Positions 34,280-43,349 of a DNA stretch of 64,000 nucleotides are shown here, one piece after another. Position 1 is the stretch's first letter. Each line of letters opens with the position of its first letter. The notes below the pieces were generated by a model that saw only the letters and a program-made list of their open reading frames with translations, did no database searches and was not told where the DNA came from. This DNA comes from an uncultured Paracoccaceae bacterium (GTDB lineage Bacteria > Pseudomonadota > Alphaproteobacteria > Rhodobacterales > Rhodobacteraceae), in NCBI GenBank assembly GCA_947503775.1, contig CANNFE010000004.1, positions 186,001 through 250,000 on the forward strand, given 5' to 3'. The translations under genes and the position numbers were made by a program.

Positions 34280-35524
34280 ATGATCAAGATGAACACGCTG
34301 ATCGGGGCGAGCGCCCTGGCGCTGACGGCCGGGATGGCCTTTGCCGAGGGGCATGGCTGCGGGATCGAAAGCGGCCGGATCAGCATCCTGTCGAACGATT
34401 TCCCCGCCTTGCGCGCGGTTGTCGAGCGCGCCGGAACCTGCGCCACGGACGGGATCGAGTTCAGCGCCAACCAGACGACAGAGCACAAGGACATTCAGGT
34501 TGCAGCCCTGTCGGCCAATCCGTCGGAATATACCGCGGCTGTCGTGGCCAACGGATCGGTTCTGCCGCTCTTGAATGAAGGGCTGATCCGCCCCTTGGAC
34601 GATCTGATCGCCGAGCATGGCCAGAGCCTGAGCCCCACGCAGTTGATCACCATCGACGGCCGGGTGATGGCCGTGGCCTTCATGGCCAATGCGCAGCACC
34701 TGTTCGTGCGCACCGATATCCTCGAGGAGGCGGGCGTCGAGATCCCGACGACCTATGAGGAGGTGATCGAGGCCGCCGCCGCGATCGAGGAGGCCGGGAT
34801 CATGGAGGATCCCTTTGCCATGAACACGCAGGTGGGCTGGAACCTCGCTGAGGAATTCGTGAACATGTATCTGGGCTATGGCGGGGAGTTCTTCGAGCCG
34901 GGCAGCGCGAATGTCGCGATCAACAACGAGGCCGGGATCGCAGCGCTCGAGATGCTCAGATCGCTGAACGAATATGCCGATCCCGATTTCCTGACCTTCG
35001 ATTCCAACGCCACCTCGGCGCTCTGGGAATCGGGCGAGATCGCGATTGCGATGATGTGGGGCTCGCGCGGGGCGTCGATCCTCGATGACGAGGGATCGAC
35101 CGAGGAGGTCACATCGACCACGCAGCTTGTCGGCGCGCCGACCGTCGGCGGCGGAGAGCGCCCGGCCTCGACGCTCTGGTGGGACGGCTTTACCATCGCC
35201 TCTAACGTCTCGGACGAGGATGCCGAAGCGACCTTCATCGCCATGGTCAACGGGATCGATCCTGCGGTGATGGAGGGCAATATGGACGCCGCCGTCTGGC
35301 TGATCGAGGGCTACCAGCCCGGAGCTGCCGCCGAAGGTGTCGCCGCCACGGCGCAATCAGGCACGGCGCCCTATCCGATGCTGCCCTATATGGGCCTGCT
35401 GCACACCGCGCTCGGCAATGAGCTGGCCGATTTCATGCAAGGCAGCGAAAGCGCCGAGCAGGCGCTGGCCGATACCGAGGCCGCCTATACGACGGCGGCC
35501 CGCGAGCAGGGCTATGTCGAGTAA
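34280..35524 (+). CDS. Extracellular sugar-type solute-binding protein
   Basis: The 414-residue product is a family-1 periplasmic binding protein with a signal peptide (MNTLIGASALALTAGMAFAEG). Mature features include LSNDFPALRAVVERAG, an aromatic-rich cleft region (LWWDGFTIASN, AIAMMWGSRG) and typical alternating alpha/beta pattern. The start ATG follows GGGAG by seven bases. Substrate is not evident; sugars, polyols or glycosides are all possible. It is divergent from the ATPase gene and followed by a stem-loop and the two permeases. Confidence 0.85.
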   Translation: MIKMNTLIGASALALTAGMAFAEGHGCGIESGRISILSNDFPALRAVVERAGTCATDGIEFSANQTTEHKDIQVAALSANPSEYTAAVVANGSVLPLLNEGLIRPLDDLIAEHGQSLSPTQLITIDGRVMAVAFMANAQHLFVRTDILEEAGVEIPTTYEEVIEAAAAIEEAGIMEDPFAMNTQVGWNLAEEFVNMYLGYGGEFFEPGSANVAINNEAGIAALEMLRSLNEYADPDFLTFDSNATSALWESGEIAIAMMWGSRGASILDDEGSTEEVTSTTQLVGAPTVGGGERPASTLWWDGFTIASNVSDEDAEATFIAMVNGIDPAVMEGNMDAAVWLIEGYQPGAAAEGVAATAQSGTAPYPMLPYMGLLHTALGNELADFMQGSESAEQALADTEAAYTTAAREQGYVE

Positions 35525-35533
35525 CACCTGACC

Positions 35534-35558
35534 GGAGGGGCGGCCCGCCTGCCCCTCC
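35534..35558 (+). other. Stem-loop after the binding-protein gene
   Basis: GGAGGGGC and GCCCCTCC form a perfect 8-bp stem with a 9-nt loop, 10 nt after the stop codon and without a T-run. Such hairpins commonly stabilise the binding-protein mRNA and reduce read-through into permease genes. Confidence 0.6.
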
Positions 35559-35585
35559 TCCCTTTCCAAGGCCCGGCGGACCGTC

Positions 35586-36617
35586 ATGACCCACGGCACC
35601 TTCCTCAAGTTTATCTTCCCGTCGCTGGCTGCGATGCTGCTCTTTATCGCGCTGCCCATCGTGTCGGTAGTGGTCCAGTCGCTTTACGTCGAGCACGAGC
35701 AGATCCTGATCACGACGGAAAATTGCGGCCCCTTCGGCTGCACGCCCTCGACCACCATCGATCAGGAGGCCACGCAGGCACTGCGCGATGCCGAGCCGCT
35801 GGGCCGGTTCAACGGGCTGGGCACCTATTTCAACCGCGGTCATCTGGCGACGACCGAGATCGGCATCGCCTGGCGGGCCTCGGATAGCCTTGGCGAGTTC
35901 TTCGGGCGGGTGATGAACCTGCCCTTCTACAAGGCGCTGGCCTTCACGCTGGCCTATACGTTCATCGTCACGCCGCTGGTCCTGATGCTGGGGCTGGTGA
36001 TCGCGCTGGCGGTCAATGCGCTGCCCAGGATCGTGAAAGGCCCGACGATCTTCTTCACGCTCCTGCCGATGATCGTCACGCCCCTGATCGGATCGCTGAT
36101 CCTCTTTTGGATGATCGATGCGCGCGGGATCCTCGGGGCGTCGTTGCAGACCCTCTTTGACGATCCGAACCTCTCGCTCAAGGCCTCGCCCACGCTGACC
36201 TGGATCACGCTCTTTATCTACGGGGTTTGGAGCTCGGCGCCCTTCGCGTTCATCGTCTTTTATGCCGGCCTCCAGACCGTCAGCGAAGAGACGCTGGAGG
36301 CGGCGATGATCGACGGGGCCTCGCGCTGGCAGCGGGTGCGACACGTCACGATCCCGCATCTGATGCCGCTGGTGATCTTTATCACGCTGATCCAGCTGAT
36401 GGACAATTTCCGCGTCTTCGAGCCGATCATCGGGTTCTCGGCCGAGGCCAATGCGACGTCGCTGTCGTGGATCATCTTCAACGATCTGAGAAACGAGGCC
36501 GGCTCTCTCTTCGGCTCGGCCGCGGCCACGTCGGTGTTGACGATCATCGGGATCGCGATCCTGCTGACGCCGGTGGTGATCCGGACCTGGCGCGACTTCA
36601 ACCGGAAGGCGGTCTGA
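35586..36617 (+). CDS. Sugar ABC transporter permease, MalF-like
   Basis: This is a 343-residue inner-membrane permease. A first helix (IFPSLAAMLLFIALPIVSVVVQSLY) precedes a long periplasmic loop with a possible disulfide pair (ENCGPFGCTP). The permease core of about five more helices includes the EAA loop EEAAMIDGASRWQRVRHVTIPHL-like segment (here beginning ETLEAAMIDGA), which docks on the ATPase. Length and topology fit the MalF-type partner of a CUT1 importer. The following permease starts 2 bp after this stop. Confidence 0.88.
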   Translation: MTHGTFLKFIFPSLAAMLLFIALPIVSVVVQSLYVEHEQILITTENCGPFGCTPSTTIDQEATQALRDAEPLGRFNGLGTYFNRGHLATTEIGIAWRASDSLGEFFGRVMNLPFYKALAFTLAYTFIVTPLVLMLGLVIALAVNALPRIVKGPTIFFTLLPMIVTPLIGSLILFWMIDARGILGASLQTLFDDPNLSLKASPTLTWITLFIYGVWSSAPFAFIVFYAGLQTVSEETLEAAMIDGASRWQRVRHVTIPHLMPLVIFITLIQLMDNFRVFEPIIGFSAEANATSLSWIIFNDLRNEAGSLFGSAAATSVLTIIGIAILLTPVVIRTWRDFNRKAV

Positions 36618-36619
36618 GT

Positions 36620-37501
36620 ATGGCATCCAAAGCGCAGGCCCGGTCGCAAACGCTGGTGATCTTTTCGACAGGGTTTATCATCCTCTGGCTGATCGTCGCG
36701 GCCTTCCCCTTCCTCTGGACGCTCTGGGGCAGCTTCAAGGTGCAGGGCGACTTCTTCTCCAAGGCCGACTGGACGAACGCCTTGTATGGCACGCGCACGG
36801 TTGCCGAGACCGGCGCGGCCTTCACCGGGCAAGCCTATGAAGGCGCTTGGGTGCAGGAAGAGTTCTGGCGCGCGGCGCTGAATACGATCGTGGTCGTGGT
36901 CTTCGTCGTGATCATCTCGCTGACCTTCGGCACACTGGGCGGCTACGCGCTGGCGCGGTCGGGCTACAAATACGCCTTCTGGATCCTGATGGCCGCGCTG
37001 ATCTTCCGCGCGATGCCGCATATCACGCTGGTCTCGGGCTACCTGCTGCCGTTTTTCGAATGGGGCGTCTGGGGACGGCTGTCTACCGCGATCATCGTGC
37101 TGGTGGCGATCAACCAGCCCTTCACGCTCTGGATGCTGCATTCGTTCTTTCTGAACATCCCCAAGGATCTGGACGAAAGCGCGATGGTCGATGGCTGTAC
37201 GCGGTTTCAGGCGTTCCGGCATGTGATCGTGCCGGTGATGTGGCCGGGCGTGATCACGACGGGGCTCTTCTCGTTCCTGCTGGCCTATAACGATTTCACG
37301 GTGACGGCGCTGCTGCTCAGTCAGGAGAACCACACGATGATTCCCAAGATCAACAGCTTCCTCGGCTCGGTCCAGGTCGAGGGCAATGTGATGTTCGCCG
37401 TCGCCTCGGTGGTGTCGGCGACGGCGCCGCTTTTTCTGCTGGTAATGTTCTTTCAGCGTCAGATCGTGAGCGGGCTGACAGCGGGGGCTGTGAAGGGGTG
37501 A
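36620..37501 (+). CDS. Sugar ABC transporter permease, MalG-like
   Basis: This is a 293-residue permease with six predicted helices, opening with a basic segment and LVIFSTGFIILWLIVAAFPFLW. The EAA loop reads DESAMVDGCTRFQAFRHVIVPVMWPG, typical of MalG-type subunits. The start ATG is 2 bp after the preceding permease stop. It completes the binding protein-permease-permease operon. The 3' end is followed by a perfect hairpin and repeat sequence. Confidence 0.88.
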   Translation: MASKAQARSQTLVIFSTGFIILWLIVAAFPFLWTLWGSFKVQGDFFSKADWTNALYGTRTVAETGAAFTGQAYEGAWVQEEFWRAALNTIVVVVFVVIISLTFGTLGGYALARSGYKYAFWILMAALIFRAMPHITLVSGYLLPFFEWGVWGRLSTAIIVLVAINQPFTLWMLHSFFLNIPKDLDESAMVDGCTRFQAFRHVIVPVMWPGVITTGLFSFLLAYNDFTVTALLLSQENHTMIPKINSFLGSVQVEGNVMFAVASVVSATAPLFLLVMFFQRQIVSGLTAGAVKG

Positions 37502-37511
37502 GGCGCGCCCG

Positions 37512-37631
37512 GAACTCTCTCCAGTGGAGAGAGTTCAGCGCCGAACGGGCAGAGCTCCGGACCGCGGCGATCCGGTGTAAGCCGGTAAAAGGTCCAGTGG
37601 ACCTTTCGAGCCGCGAAAGGGCGGAGCCCAG
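37512..37631. repeat. Two diverged copies of a palindromic CCAGTGG repeat
   Basis: Copy 1 is an 11-bp perfect stem, GAACTCTCTCC-AGT-GGAGAGAGTTC (37512-37536). Copy 2 is an 8-bp stem, AAAGGTCC-AGT-GGACCTTT (37588-37606). Both share the TCCAGTGGA centre, offset by 73 bp, and both are followed by a related tail (AGC..CG.GAA.GGGC.GAGC). Neither has a T-run. This looks like a dispersed intergenic repeat family, with compensatory changes preserving the stems. The first stem may also cap the permease mRNA. Confidence 0.7.
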
Positions 37632-37747
37632 GGCAAGCGGCGGTTTGCCTTGAGCCCGGTAACGCCGCTCCCTTCCGTTTTCTCCCCCGCGCCAGCAAAG
37701 ATCTGATACGCTTGACTTTTATTCAGTGTTGTTCGGGAGGGATCAGG

Positions 37748-39133
37748 ATGACTTCAAGCGAAGCAATCACCGTAGAGGCCGTTGAAACCGGCGCGTACCC
37801 GGAGCCGAAAAGTCCCTCGGGCGCGCCGGTCATGCCGGGGACATCGATGATGGGCACAGGCGTGGATGTGTTCGGCGAGTATTGCGGCCCGGGCTTTTTC
37901 GGCCAGCCCATCCTTGATCTAACAGATCGGGGCAAAGAGGTGGAAAGCTCGGATTTCGTCACGTCCGACCTTCTTACCGTAACCGAGGAAAGGGCGGGGA
38001 CCGCCGAAGAGATAAGGGCGGAAACCAAACGGGAATTCAGTCAGTCCTTTTCATCGCGGGTCGGTCTTGAGGGTAAATCCGGATACTTCTCTGGAGAGTT
38101 GGATGCGTCCTTTAGCGGATCAATAAGCCAGCAGGTCGACACGACCTTGGTGCAGTACAACGATCAGCGATACTATTGGCAGCTTTTGCTCCCCCCCTCG
38201 AAAGATCTGATAGGGTCCCTGCTGCCAAGCGTTCGGGACAACTTCAACGGCGACATGAGCGCGGACGAGCTGGTTCGCACCTATGGCACCCACTATGTGG
38301 GAAAGGCTCTTGTCGGTGCGCGCAGCAGTTTTTGCGCCATGGTGAATATGTCGACCTTCGAATCCAAGAAGGACGTCTCGGCCACCGTCAAGCTTGCCTA
38401 TCAGGGCCTGTCCTCTCGGGGATCCGGAGAGGCGAGCCATGAGCAAAAAGAAGCCATGAACGCGATGAGCAAGTCCGCATCCTATTCGGCCCGGGTTCTG
38501 GGAGGCGATCCGAAGTTCGTTAAAACGATCTTAAACGGAGACTATATGGGCTGGGTCGACTCGGTCCCCGACAATATGCGGATCGTTGACGTAAAAGGCG
38601 GATTGCGGCGTATTTCCGAACTTGTGACAGACAGAGCGTTCCGATCGAAGGTCGAGGATGCGATCCAGATGCGGCTGGAGGCGCATGACCTCCCTCCGGA
38701 GCCGGATCTCGCGCGCGTGGTCGCCTGGCATACCTATGTCGGAGGGAGCCGCTGGTACTACGCGATAGACGGACAGGAGGAGATGCCCGCCTCCTTCTCT
38801 GCGCAGTACAACGTTTTCTACGCTTTCACGAAACCCGGCGACGGGCGTGTTCCGATCTACAGATCGAAGAAGGTCTCGAGCAAGAACAGCTCCACGATCT
38901 ATCGTCTATCCCGAGACAATGGAAACAACGACGGCTGGATGCCGGAGGGAATTGCGTTCTACGCCTATACAACGCCGGGCGCCAAAAGCGAAAACCGGAT
39001 CAAGATACACTCCTTCCGTGAGGCGAAGGAGCCGAAGGAGCATGGTTGGCACTACGTCTCCACATCCCAGGTCAAGGGCTGGTCTCTGGATGACAGAAAC
39101 TCTTTCTTCGTTCCAAACGGACCTCATCGCTGA
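37748..39133 (+). CDS. MACPF/perforin-domain protein with C-terminal DUF5648-like domain
   Basis: This is a 461-residue protein. The MACPF signature YGTHYVGKALVGA begins at Tyr179. A Gly/Ser-rich amphipathic segment before it (SFSSRVGLEGKSGYFSGEL) and a charged one after it (about 205-265, ending VLGGDPKFV) match the helices that become membrane hairpins in pore formers. Residues ~325-461 hold two aromatic-rich repeats (RWYY...FYAF..., then GIAFYAY...), resembling small carbohydrate-binding DUF5648-type repeats. There is no signal peptide or membrane anchor. The start follows GGGAGGG by six bases; an upstream in-frame ATG is less well placed. Codon use is less GC-biased than in neighbours, suggesting transfer. 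Role could be a toxin, effector or defence protein; none is demonstrated. Confidence 0.8.
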   Translation: MTSSEAITVEAVETGAYPEPKSPSGAPVMPGTSMMGTGVDVFGEYCGPGFFGQPILDLTDRGKEVESSDFVTSDLLTVTEERAGTAEEIRAETKREFSQSFSSRVGLEGKSGYFSGELDASFSGSISQQVDTTLVQYNDQRYYWQLLLPPSKDLIGSLLPSVRDNFNGDMSADELVRTYGTHYVGKALVGARSSFCAMVNMSTFESKKDVSATVKLAYQGLSSRGSGEASHEQKEAMNAMSKSASYSARVLGGDPKFVKTILNGDYMGWVDSVPDNMRIVDVKGGLRRISELVTDRAFRSKVEDAIQMRLEAHDLPPEPDLARVVAWHTYVGGSRWYYAIDGQEEMPASFSAQYNVFYAFTKPGDGRVPIYRSKKVSSKNSSTIYRLSRDNGNNDGWMPEGIAFYAYTTPGAKSENRIKIHSFREAKEPKEHGWHYVSTSQVKGWSLDDRNSFFVPNGPHR

Positions 39134-39163
39134 TCGGCCGGGACGGCCCGGTCCCTTTCGGGA

Positions 39164-40132
39164 TCACGGCCAGAGGCTGCTTGGACCCGGCGGATCGTCG
39201 GTGCCAACCACGTGATAAAGCGCGGCCTCTCCCGTCATTGAGGGAACGGCGCAGTGATCCAGACCGCCCGGCACGCTCATCGTATCGCCGGGGGCGAGTG
39301 TCGTCTCGCCGCCCTCCCAACTGACCCGCCAGTGGCCTTTGACCGGCATGAGGACGGACGCCCGATCGTGCGAATGCATTGCTTCCGAGGCTGAGGAACG
39401 GGTCACCAGATCGACCTCGAAGCCCGGTTTGTCGCGGATGATCCCGGTCTCGCCGATCACCTTGACGGGCGCGTCCTTGGCGAGCGCTGCCATGTCGAGA
39501 TACCGGCGCACGCCGTAGCCGACGACCTGCATCGGGGTCATTTCGGGATAGTCCTTGAGCGCCTCGTCGGTGAGGACCGGCATGGGCGCGGTATCCTCCG
39601 GCAGGTTCTCGCCCTTCTTTCTGTCATACAGTTTACCGTTTTCGCCCAGAACCAGCCCGTGCGCCTGCGCGTCCTCGATCACCTGCGGCGCCCAGATCAC
39701 GCCGCCGCCTGCATCATCTCCGCCGAGGATCGCCATGATCATCCCGTAATCGGTGCCGATATTCTCAAAGCCGCGGAAGATGCCGGTTGGAATGTTGATG
39801 ATGTCGCCCTCTTCGAGCACGACCTCTCCGGCGGTGCCCCAGCGGCCCCAGAAGAAACGCCAGCGTCCCGAGAGGACGAAGAACACCTCGGCCGTGCGGT
39901 GCGAATGGAGCGAGTTGCGGCAATGGGGCGGCTGACCGGCGGCTCCGATGTTGAAGCCGTGGGGTTCGGCGATATGAACATGCTGATCGGGGCTTTCCGA
40001 GACGCCGCCGCCAATGATGGTGAAGTTCTCCTTGCGGTCCGATCCGGGCGTGTGCGCGTCGATGAACGCGGTCCGGCAGGGCACCAGATCGCCGTAGCGG
40101 ACGATGCGGGCGGTCAGGTCTGCGGGGGTCAT
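39164..40132 (-). CDS. Two-cupin domain protein
   Basis: This 322-residue cytoplasmic protein has two cupin folds, one around residues 60-130 (HCRNSLHSHRTAEVFFVLSG) and one near 255-315 (HSHDRASVLMPVKGHWRVSWEGGE). Both keep the His pairs that bind a metal in cupins. The pattern resembles gentisate/homogentisate-type dioxygenase-related bicupins, but I cannot assign a substrate. The ATG is preceded by AAGGAG at seven bases; the longer upstream frame is shadow of the divergent VOC gene. It converges on the MACPF gene with 30 bp between stops. Confidence 0.8.
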   Translation of the reverse strand: MTPADLTARIVRYGDLVPCRTAFIDAHTPGSDRKENFTIIGGGVSESPDQHVHIAEPHGFNIGAAGQPPHCRNSLHSHRTAEVFFVLSGRWRFFWGRWGTAGEVVLEEGDIINIPTGIFRGFENIGTDYGMIMAILGGDDAGGGVIWAPQVIEDAQAHGLVLGENGKLYDRKKGENLPEDTAPMPVLTDEALKDYPEMTPMQVVGYGVRRYLDMAALAKDAPVKVIGETGIIRDKPGFEVDLVTRSSASEAMHSHDRASVLMPVKGHWRVSWEGGETTLAPGDTMSVPGGLDHCAVPSMTGEAALYHVVGTDDPPGPSSLWP

Positions 40133-40291
40133 CGGGATCTCCTTTGCGCGGTGTTTGCGCGAACTTTGACAGGCCTGCTGGCCGACGGCAATGACCGGAC
40201 CTGCTGTGCGCCCGGGCACCCTTTCCGTGCGGCAGCGCCGGTTTTGCGCAGGCTCCTTCGGCCCTATCTGACAGATCAAAGGAGACATCCC

Positions 40292-41197
40292 ATGACCAAA
40301 AACGCCCTTCCCGGCCTGCATCATGTCACCGCCATTTCGGGACCGCCTCAGGCCAATGTCGATTTCTTCACCAAGGTGCTGGGCCAGCGCCTTGTGAAGA
40401 AGACCGTCAACTTCGACGATCCCGGCACCTATCATCTTTATTACGGAAACCAGACCGCCGATCCCGGCACGATCCTGACCTTCTTTCCCTTTGTCGGTGC
40501 CCGCCCCGGGCGGCCGGGCGCGGGGATGGCCAGCGCCTATGCCTATGCGACCTCGGAGCTGGACGACTGGATCCGGGAGCTCTCTGCGCAGGGGATCGAG
40601 ATCGAAGGCCCGACCGAGCGCTTTGGTGCCCGCGTCGTGACGCTGCGCGATCCCGACGGGGCGGCGGTCGAGCTGGTCGAGGTGCCCGGTGCGGGCACGC
40701 CTGCCGAGGGCGGATTTCACTCCGCGACGTTGCACGAGGCGGATCTGGAGCCGACGCAGCGCCTGATGACCGATGTTCTGGGCTATGAGGAAGCCGGGCA
40801 CGAAAGCGGTGCGGACGGTGAGCGTCTTCGGCTGAAAGCACCCGGCGATGCGCGCGGCGGGGTCCTTGATCTGGTGCGCACGCAAAGCCGGGGGGTGCCC
40901 GGTGCGGGTACGATCCATCACATCGCCTTTCGGGCGGAGGATGACGACACGCAGCTGGCCTGGCGCGAAAAGCTCCTCGGCCAGGGCTATGACGTGACGC
41001 CCGTGATCGACCGGCAGTATTTCAACGCGATCTACTTCCGCGAGCCCGGCGGTGTTCTGTTCGAGATCGCGACCGATCCGCCCGGCTTTACCCGCGATGA
41101 AGAGCTTGCGCATCTGGGCGAAGCGCTCAAACTGCCGGAGAAGTACGAAGCCATGCGGCCAAGGATCGAGGCCGCGCTACCGGAGATCCGCGTATGA
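40292..41197 (+). CDS. Ring-cleaving dioxygenase-like VOC protein (MhqO type)
   Basis: This 301-residue protein has two vicinal-oxygen-chelate modules, opening with LPGLHHVTAISGPPQANVDFF. The metal ligands expected for the family are visible as His in LHHVT, His in IHHIAF and Glu in LFEIATDPPGF. The GVLFEIATDPPGF ending is typical of the MhqO-like hydroquinone dioxygenases. AAAGGAGA lies before the ATG. It overlaps the next gene (esterase-like) by 4 nt; the same pair in Bacillus (mhqO-mhqD) responds to quinones. That function is inferred here. Confidence 0.85.
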   Translation: MTKNALPGLHHVTAISGPPQANVDFFTKVLGQRLVKKTVNFDDPGTYHLYYGNQTADPGTILTFFPFVGARPGRPGAGMASAYAYATSELDDWIRELSAQGIEIEGPTERFGARVVTLRDPDGAAVELVEVPGAGTPAEGGFHSATLHEADLEPTQRLMTDVLGYEEAGHESGADGERLRLKAPGDARGGVLDLVRTQSRGVPGAGTIHHIAFRAEDDDTQLAWREKLLGQGYDVTPVIDRQYFNAIYFREPGGVLFEIATDPPGFTRDEELAHLGEALKLPEKYEAMRPRIEAALPEIRV

Positions 41198-41832
41198 TCC
41201 TCACTGGCACGACCACCGCGCCCCGGCTGGGCGCGGTTCTTCTGCACGGGCGCGGCGGATCGGCGGCCGATATCCTGGGGCTGGCCGATGCGGTCGGCAC
41301 CGATGACATGCGGTTCGCCGCGCCCGAGGCGGATGGCAATTCATGGTGGCCGACCTCTTTCCTGGCCCCTGCTGGCGACATCGCACCGTGGCTTGCCCGA
41401 GGGGTCGACGCGGTGGAGGAGGCTGTCGCAGCCCTGGAGGCTGAGGGGCTGGAGCGCAGCCGCATCGCGGTGCTCGGCTTCAGTCAGGGGGCCTGCCTTG
41501 CGCTGGAATATGCGGCCCGTCGCGGCGGGCTGCAGTCGGTCGTTGCACTTTCTGGCGGGCTGATCGGCACGGGGGATGCCCGCACCGGGCCGCGCGACGA
41601 CCTTTATGGCTATGGCGAGAAGCTGTTTAACTACGACACCGACCTGACCGGCACCGCCGCCTACCTGGGCTGCCACGAGGCCGATCCGCATATTCCAAAG
41701 GCGCGGGTCACCCATAGTGCAACGGTGCTGGAGGATCTGGGCGCGACCGTTACGCTCGACCTGCTACCGGGGGCGGGGCACGGGATCCTGCCGCGCGAGA
41801 TCACCGCTGTCCGCGCGCTTTGGGGCACATGA
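41194..41832 (+). CDS. Alpha/beta hydrolase, phospholipase/carboxylesterase family (MhqD-like)
   Basis: This 212-residue cytoplasmic hydrolase has the nucleophile elbow GFSQGACLALEYAAR, the Asp in the CHEADPHIP region and the His in GAGHGILPREI, together a complete Ser-Asp-His triad. HGRGGSAADIL near the N-terminus is the oxyanion-hole strand. It overlaps the dioxygenase-like gene by 4 nt, so the pair is one operon. A quinone- or electrophile-detoxification role parallel to MhqD is likely but inferred. Confidence 0.85.
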   Translation: MILTGTTTAPRLGAVLLHGRGGSAADILGLADAVGTDDMRFAAPEADGNSWWPTSFLAPAGDIAPWLARGVDAVEEAVAALEAEGLERSRIAVLGFSQGACLALEYAARRGGLQSVVALSGGLIGTGDARTGPRDDLYGYGEKLFNYDTDLTGTAAYLGCHEADPHIPKARVTHSATVLEDLGATVTLDLLPGAGHGILPREITAVRALWGT

Positions 41833-41873
41833 CGGCCCTACCGCCCGCGCGGGATCTGGCATAGACGGGCGCC

Positions 41874-43253
41874 ATGTCCAGCAATCCGCCAGATCTGCGC
41901 CCCGACCGCGCCAATGCCCGTCTTGAGCGGGATCTCTCCACGGTTCGTCCCAAGGGCCAGCCGACCATCGGGATGGTGTCGCTAGGCTGCCCCAAGGCGC
42001 TGGTCGACAGCGAGCGCATCCTAACCCGGCTGCGGGCTGAGGGGTACGCGATTTCTCCGGATTATGACGGGGCCGATGCGGTGATCGTGAATACCTGCGG
42101 CTTTCTCGACAGCGCCAAGGCGGAATCGCTGGAGGCGATCGGAGAAGCGCTGGCCGAAAACGGGCGCGTCATCGTCACCGGCTGCCTGGGGGCGGAGCCC
42201 GATTATATCACCGGGGCGCATCCGTCGGTTCTGGCCGTGACGGGGCCGCATCAATACGAGCAGGTGCTTGATGCAGTCCATGAGGCGGTGCCGCCCGATC
42301 CCAATCCGTTCGTCGATCTGCTGCCCGCGACCGGCGTCAGCCTGACGCCGCGCCATTACAGCTATCTGAAGATCTCGGAAGGCTGCAATCACAAGTGCCG
42401 GTTCTGCATCATCCCCGATATGCGCGGGCGTCTGGCCTCGCGCCCCGCCCATGCGGTAATGCGCGAGGCGGAGAAACTGGTGGAGAACGGGGTTCGGGAG
42501 CTTTTGGTCATCAGTCAGGATACCTCGGCCTACGGTCTGGACCTGAAACATCAGACCGAGCGGGGGCATCGCGCCCATATCACCGATCTGGCGCGCGATC
42601 TGGGATCGCTCGGGGCCTGGCTGCGGCTGCATTACGTCTACCCCTACCCGCATGTGCGCGATCTGATCCCGCTGATGGCGGACGGGCTGGTCCTGCCCTA
42701 TCTCGATATTCCGTTCCAGCATGCCCATCCGGACACGCTCAGGCGCATGGCCCGGCCGGCTGCGGCGGCGCGGACGCTCGATGAGATTGCCGCCTGGCGG
42801 AAGATCTGTCCCGAGATCACGCTGCGCTCGACTTTCATCGTCGGCTATCCCGGCGAGACGGAAGAGGAATTTCAAACGCTTCTAAACTGGCTCGACGAGG
42901 CGCAGCTCGACCGGGTGGGGTGTTTTCAGTACGAGAATGTCGAAGGCGCCCGCTCCAATGCGCTGCCGGATCATGTCGCGCCGGAGGTCAAACAGGACCG
43001 CTGGGAGCGGTTCATGGAGAAGGCGCAGGCCATCTCGGAGGCAAAGCTTGCGGCAAAGGTGGGGCAGAGCTTGAAGGTGATCGTCGATCAGGTCGACGAG
43101 GATGCTGCGACCTGCCGCACCATGGCCGATGCGCCCGAGATCGACGGTCAGCTCTTCATCGATGAGGGGCATACCGATCTTACTCCGGGCGAGATCGTGA
43201 CCGTGACCGTCGATGAGGCCGGGGAGTACGATCTTTGGGGCCACCGCGCCTAG
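41874..43253 (+). CDS. rimO: Ribosomal protein uS12 methylthiotransferase RimO
   Basis: This 459-residue radical-SAM enzyme adds a methylthio group to Asp88 of ribosomal protein S12. The N-terminal UPF0004 domain binds one cluster (Cys in [22 protein letters not shown] and TGCLGAE). The radical-SAM motif is CNHKCRFC near residue 170. The C-terminal TRAM domain ends YDLWGHRA. The CPKALVDSE block distinguishes RimO from MiaB. It follows the esterase gene by 41 bp and is probably independently expressed. Confidence 0.95.
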   Translation: MSSNPPDLRPDRANARLERDLSTVRPKGQPTIGMVSLGCPKALVDSERILTRLRAEGYAISPDYDGADAVIVNTCGFLDSAKAESLEAIGEALAENGRVIVTGCLGAEPDYITGAHPSVLAVTGPHQYEQVLDAVHEAVPPDPNPFVDLLPATGVSLTPRHYSYLKISEGCNHKCRFCIIPDMRGRLASRPAHAVMREAEKLVENGVRELLVISQDTSAYGLDLKHQTERGHRAHITDLARDLGSLGAWLRLHYVYPYPHVRDLIPLMADGLVLPYLDIPFQHAHPDTLRRMARPAAAARTLDEIAAWRKICPEITLRSTFIVGYPGETEEEFQTLLNWLDEAQLDRVGCFQYENVEGARSNALPDHVAPEVKQDRWERFMEKAQAISEAKLAAKVGQSLKVIVDQVDEDAATCRTMADAPEIDGQLFIDEGHTDLTPGEIVTVTVDEAGEYDLWGHRA

Positions 43254-43349
43254 GACATACGTCCCCTCGACATATGCGCATCGACAGGAAATAGTGCAGT
43301 TATTCAGATCCTGATTTTTCTATTTCGGTAAGATTGCAAGGGAATGAGT

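Noticed and set aside
37459-37698. 79-codon minus-strand frame between the permease and MACPF genes
   Set aside because: It translates the two palindromic repeats in antisense; the repeated LxPF.A..S motif is explained by the DNA repeat, not by a protein.
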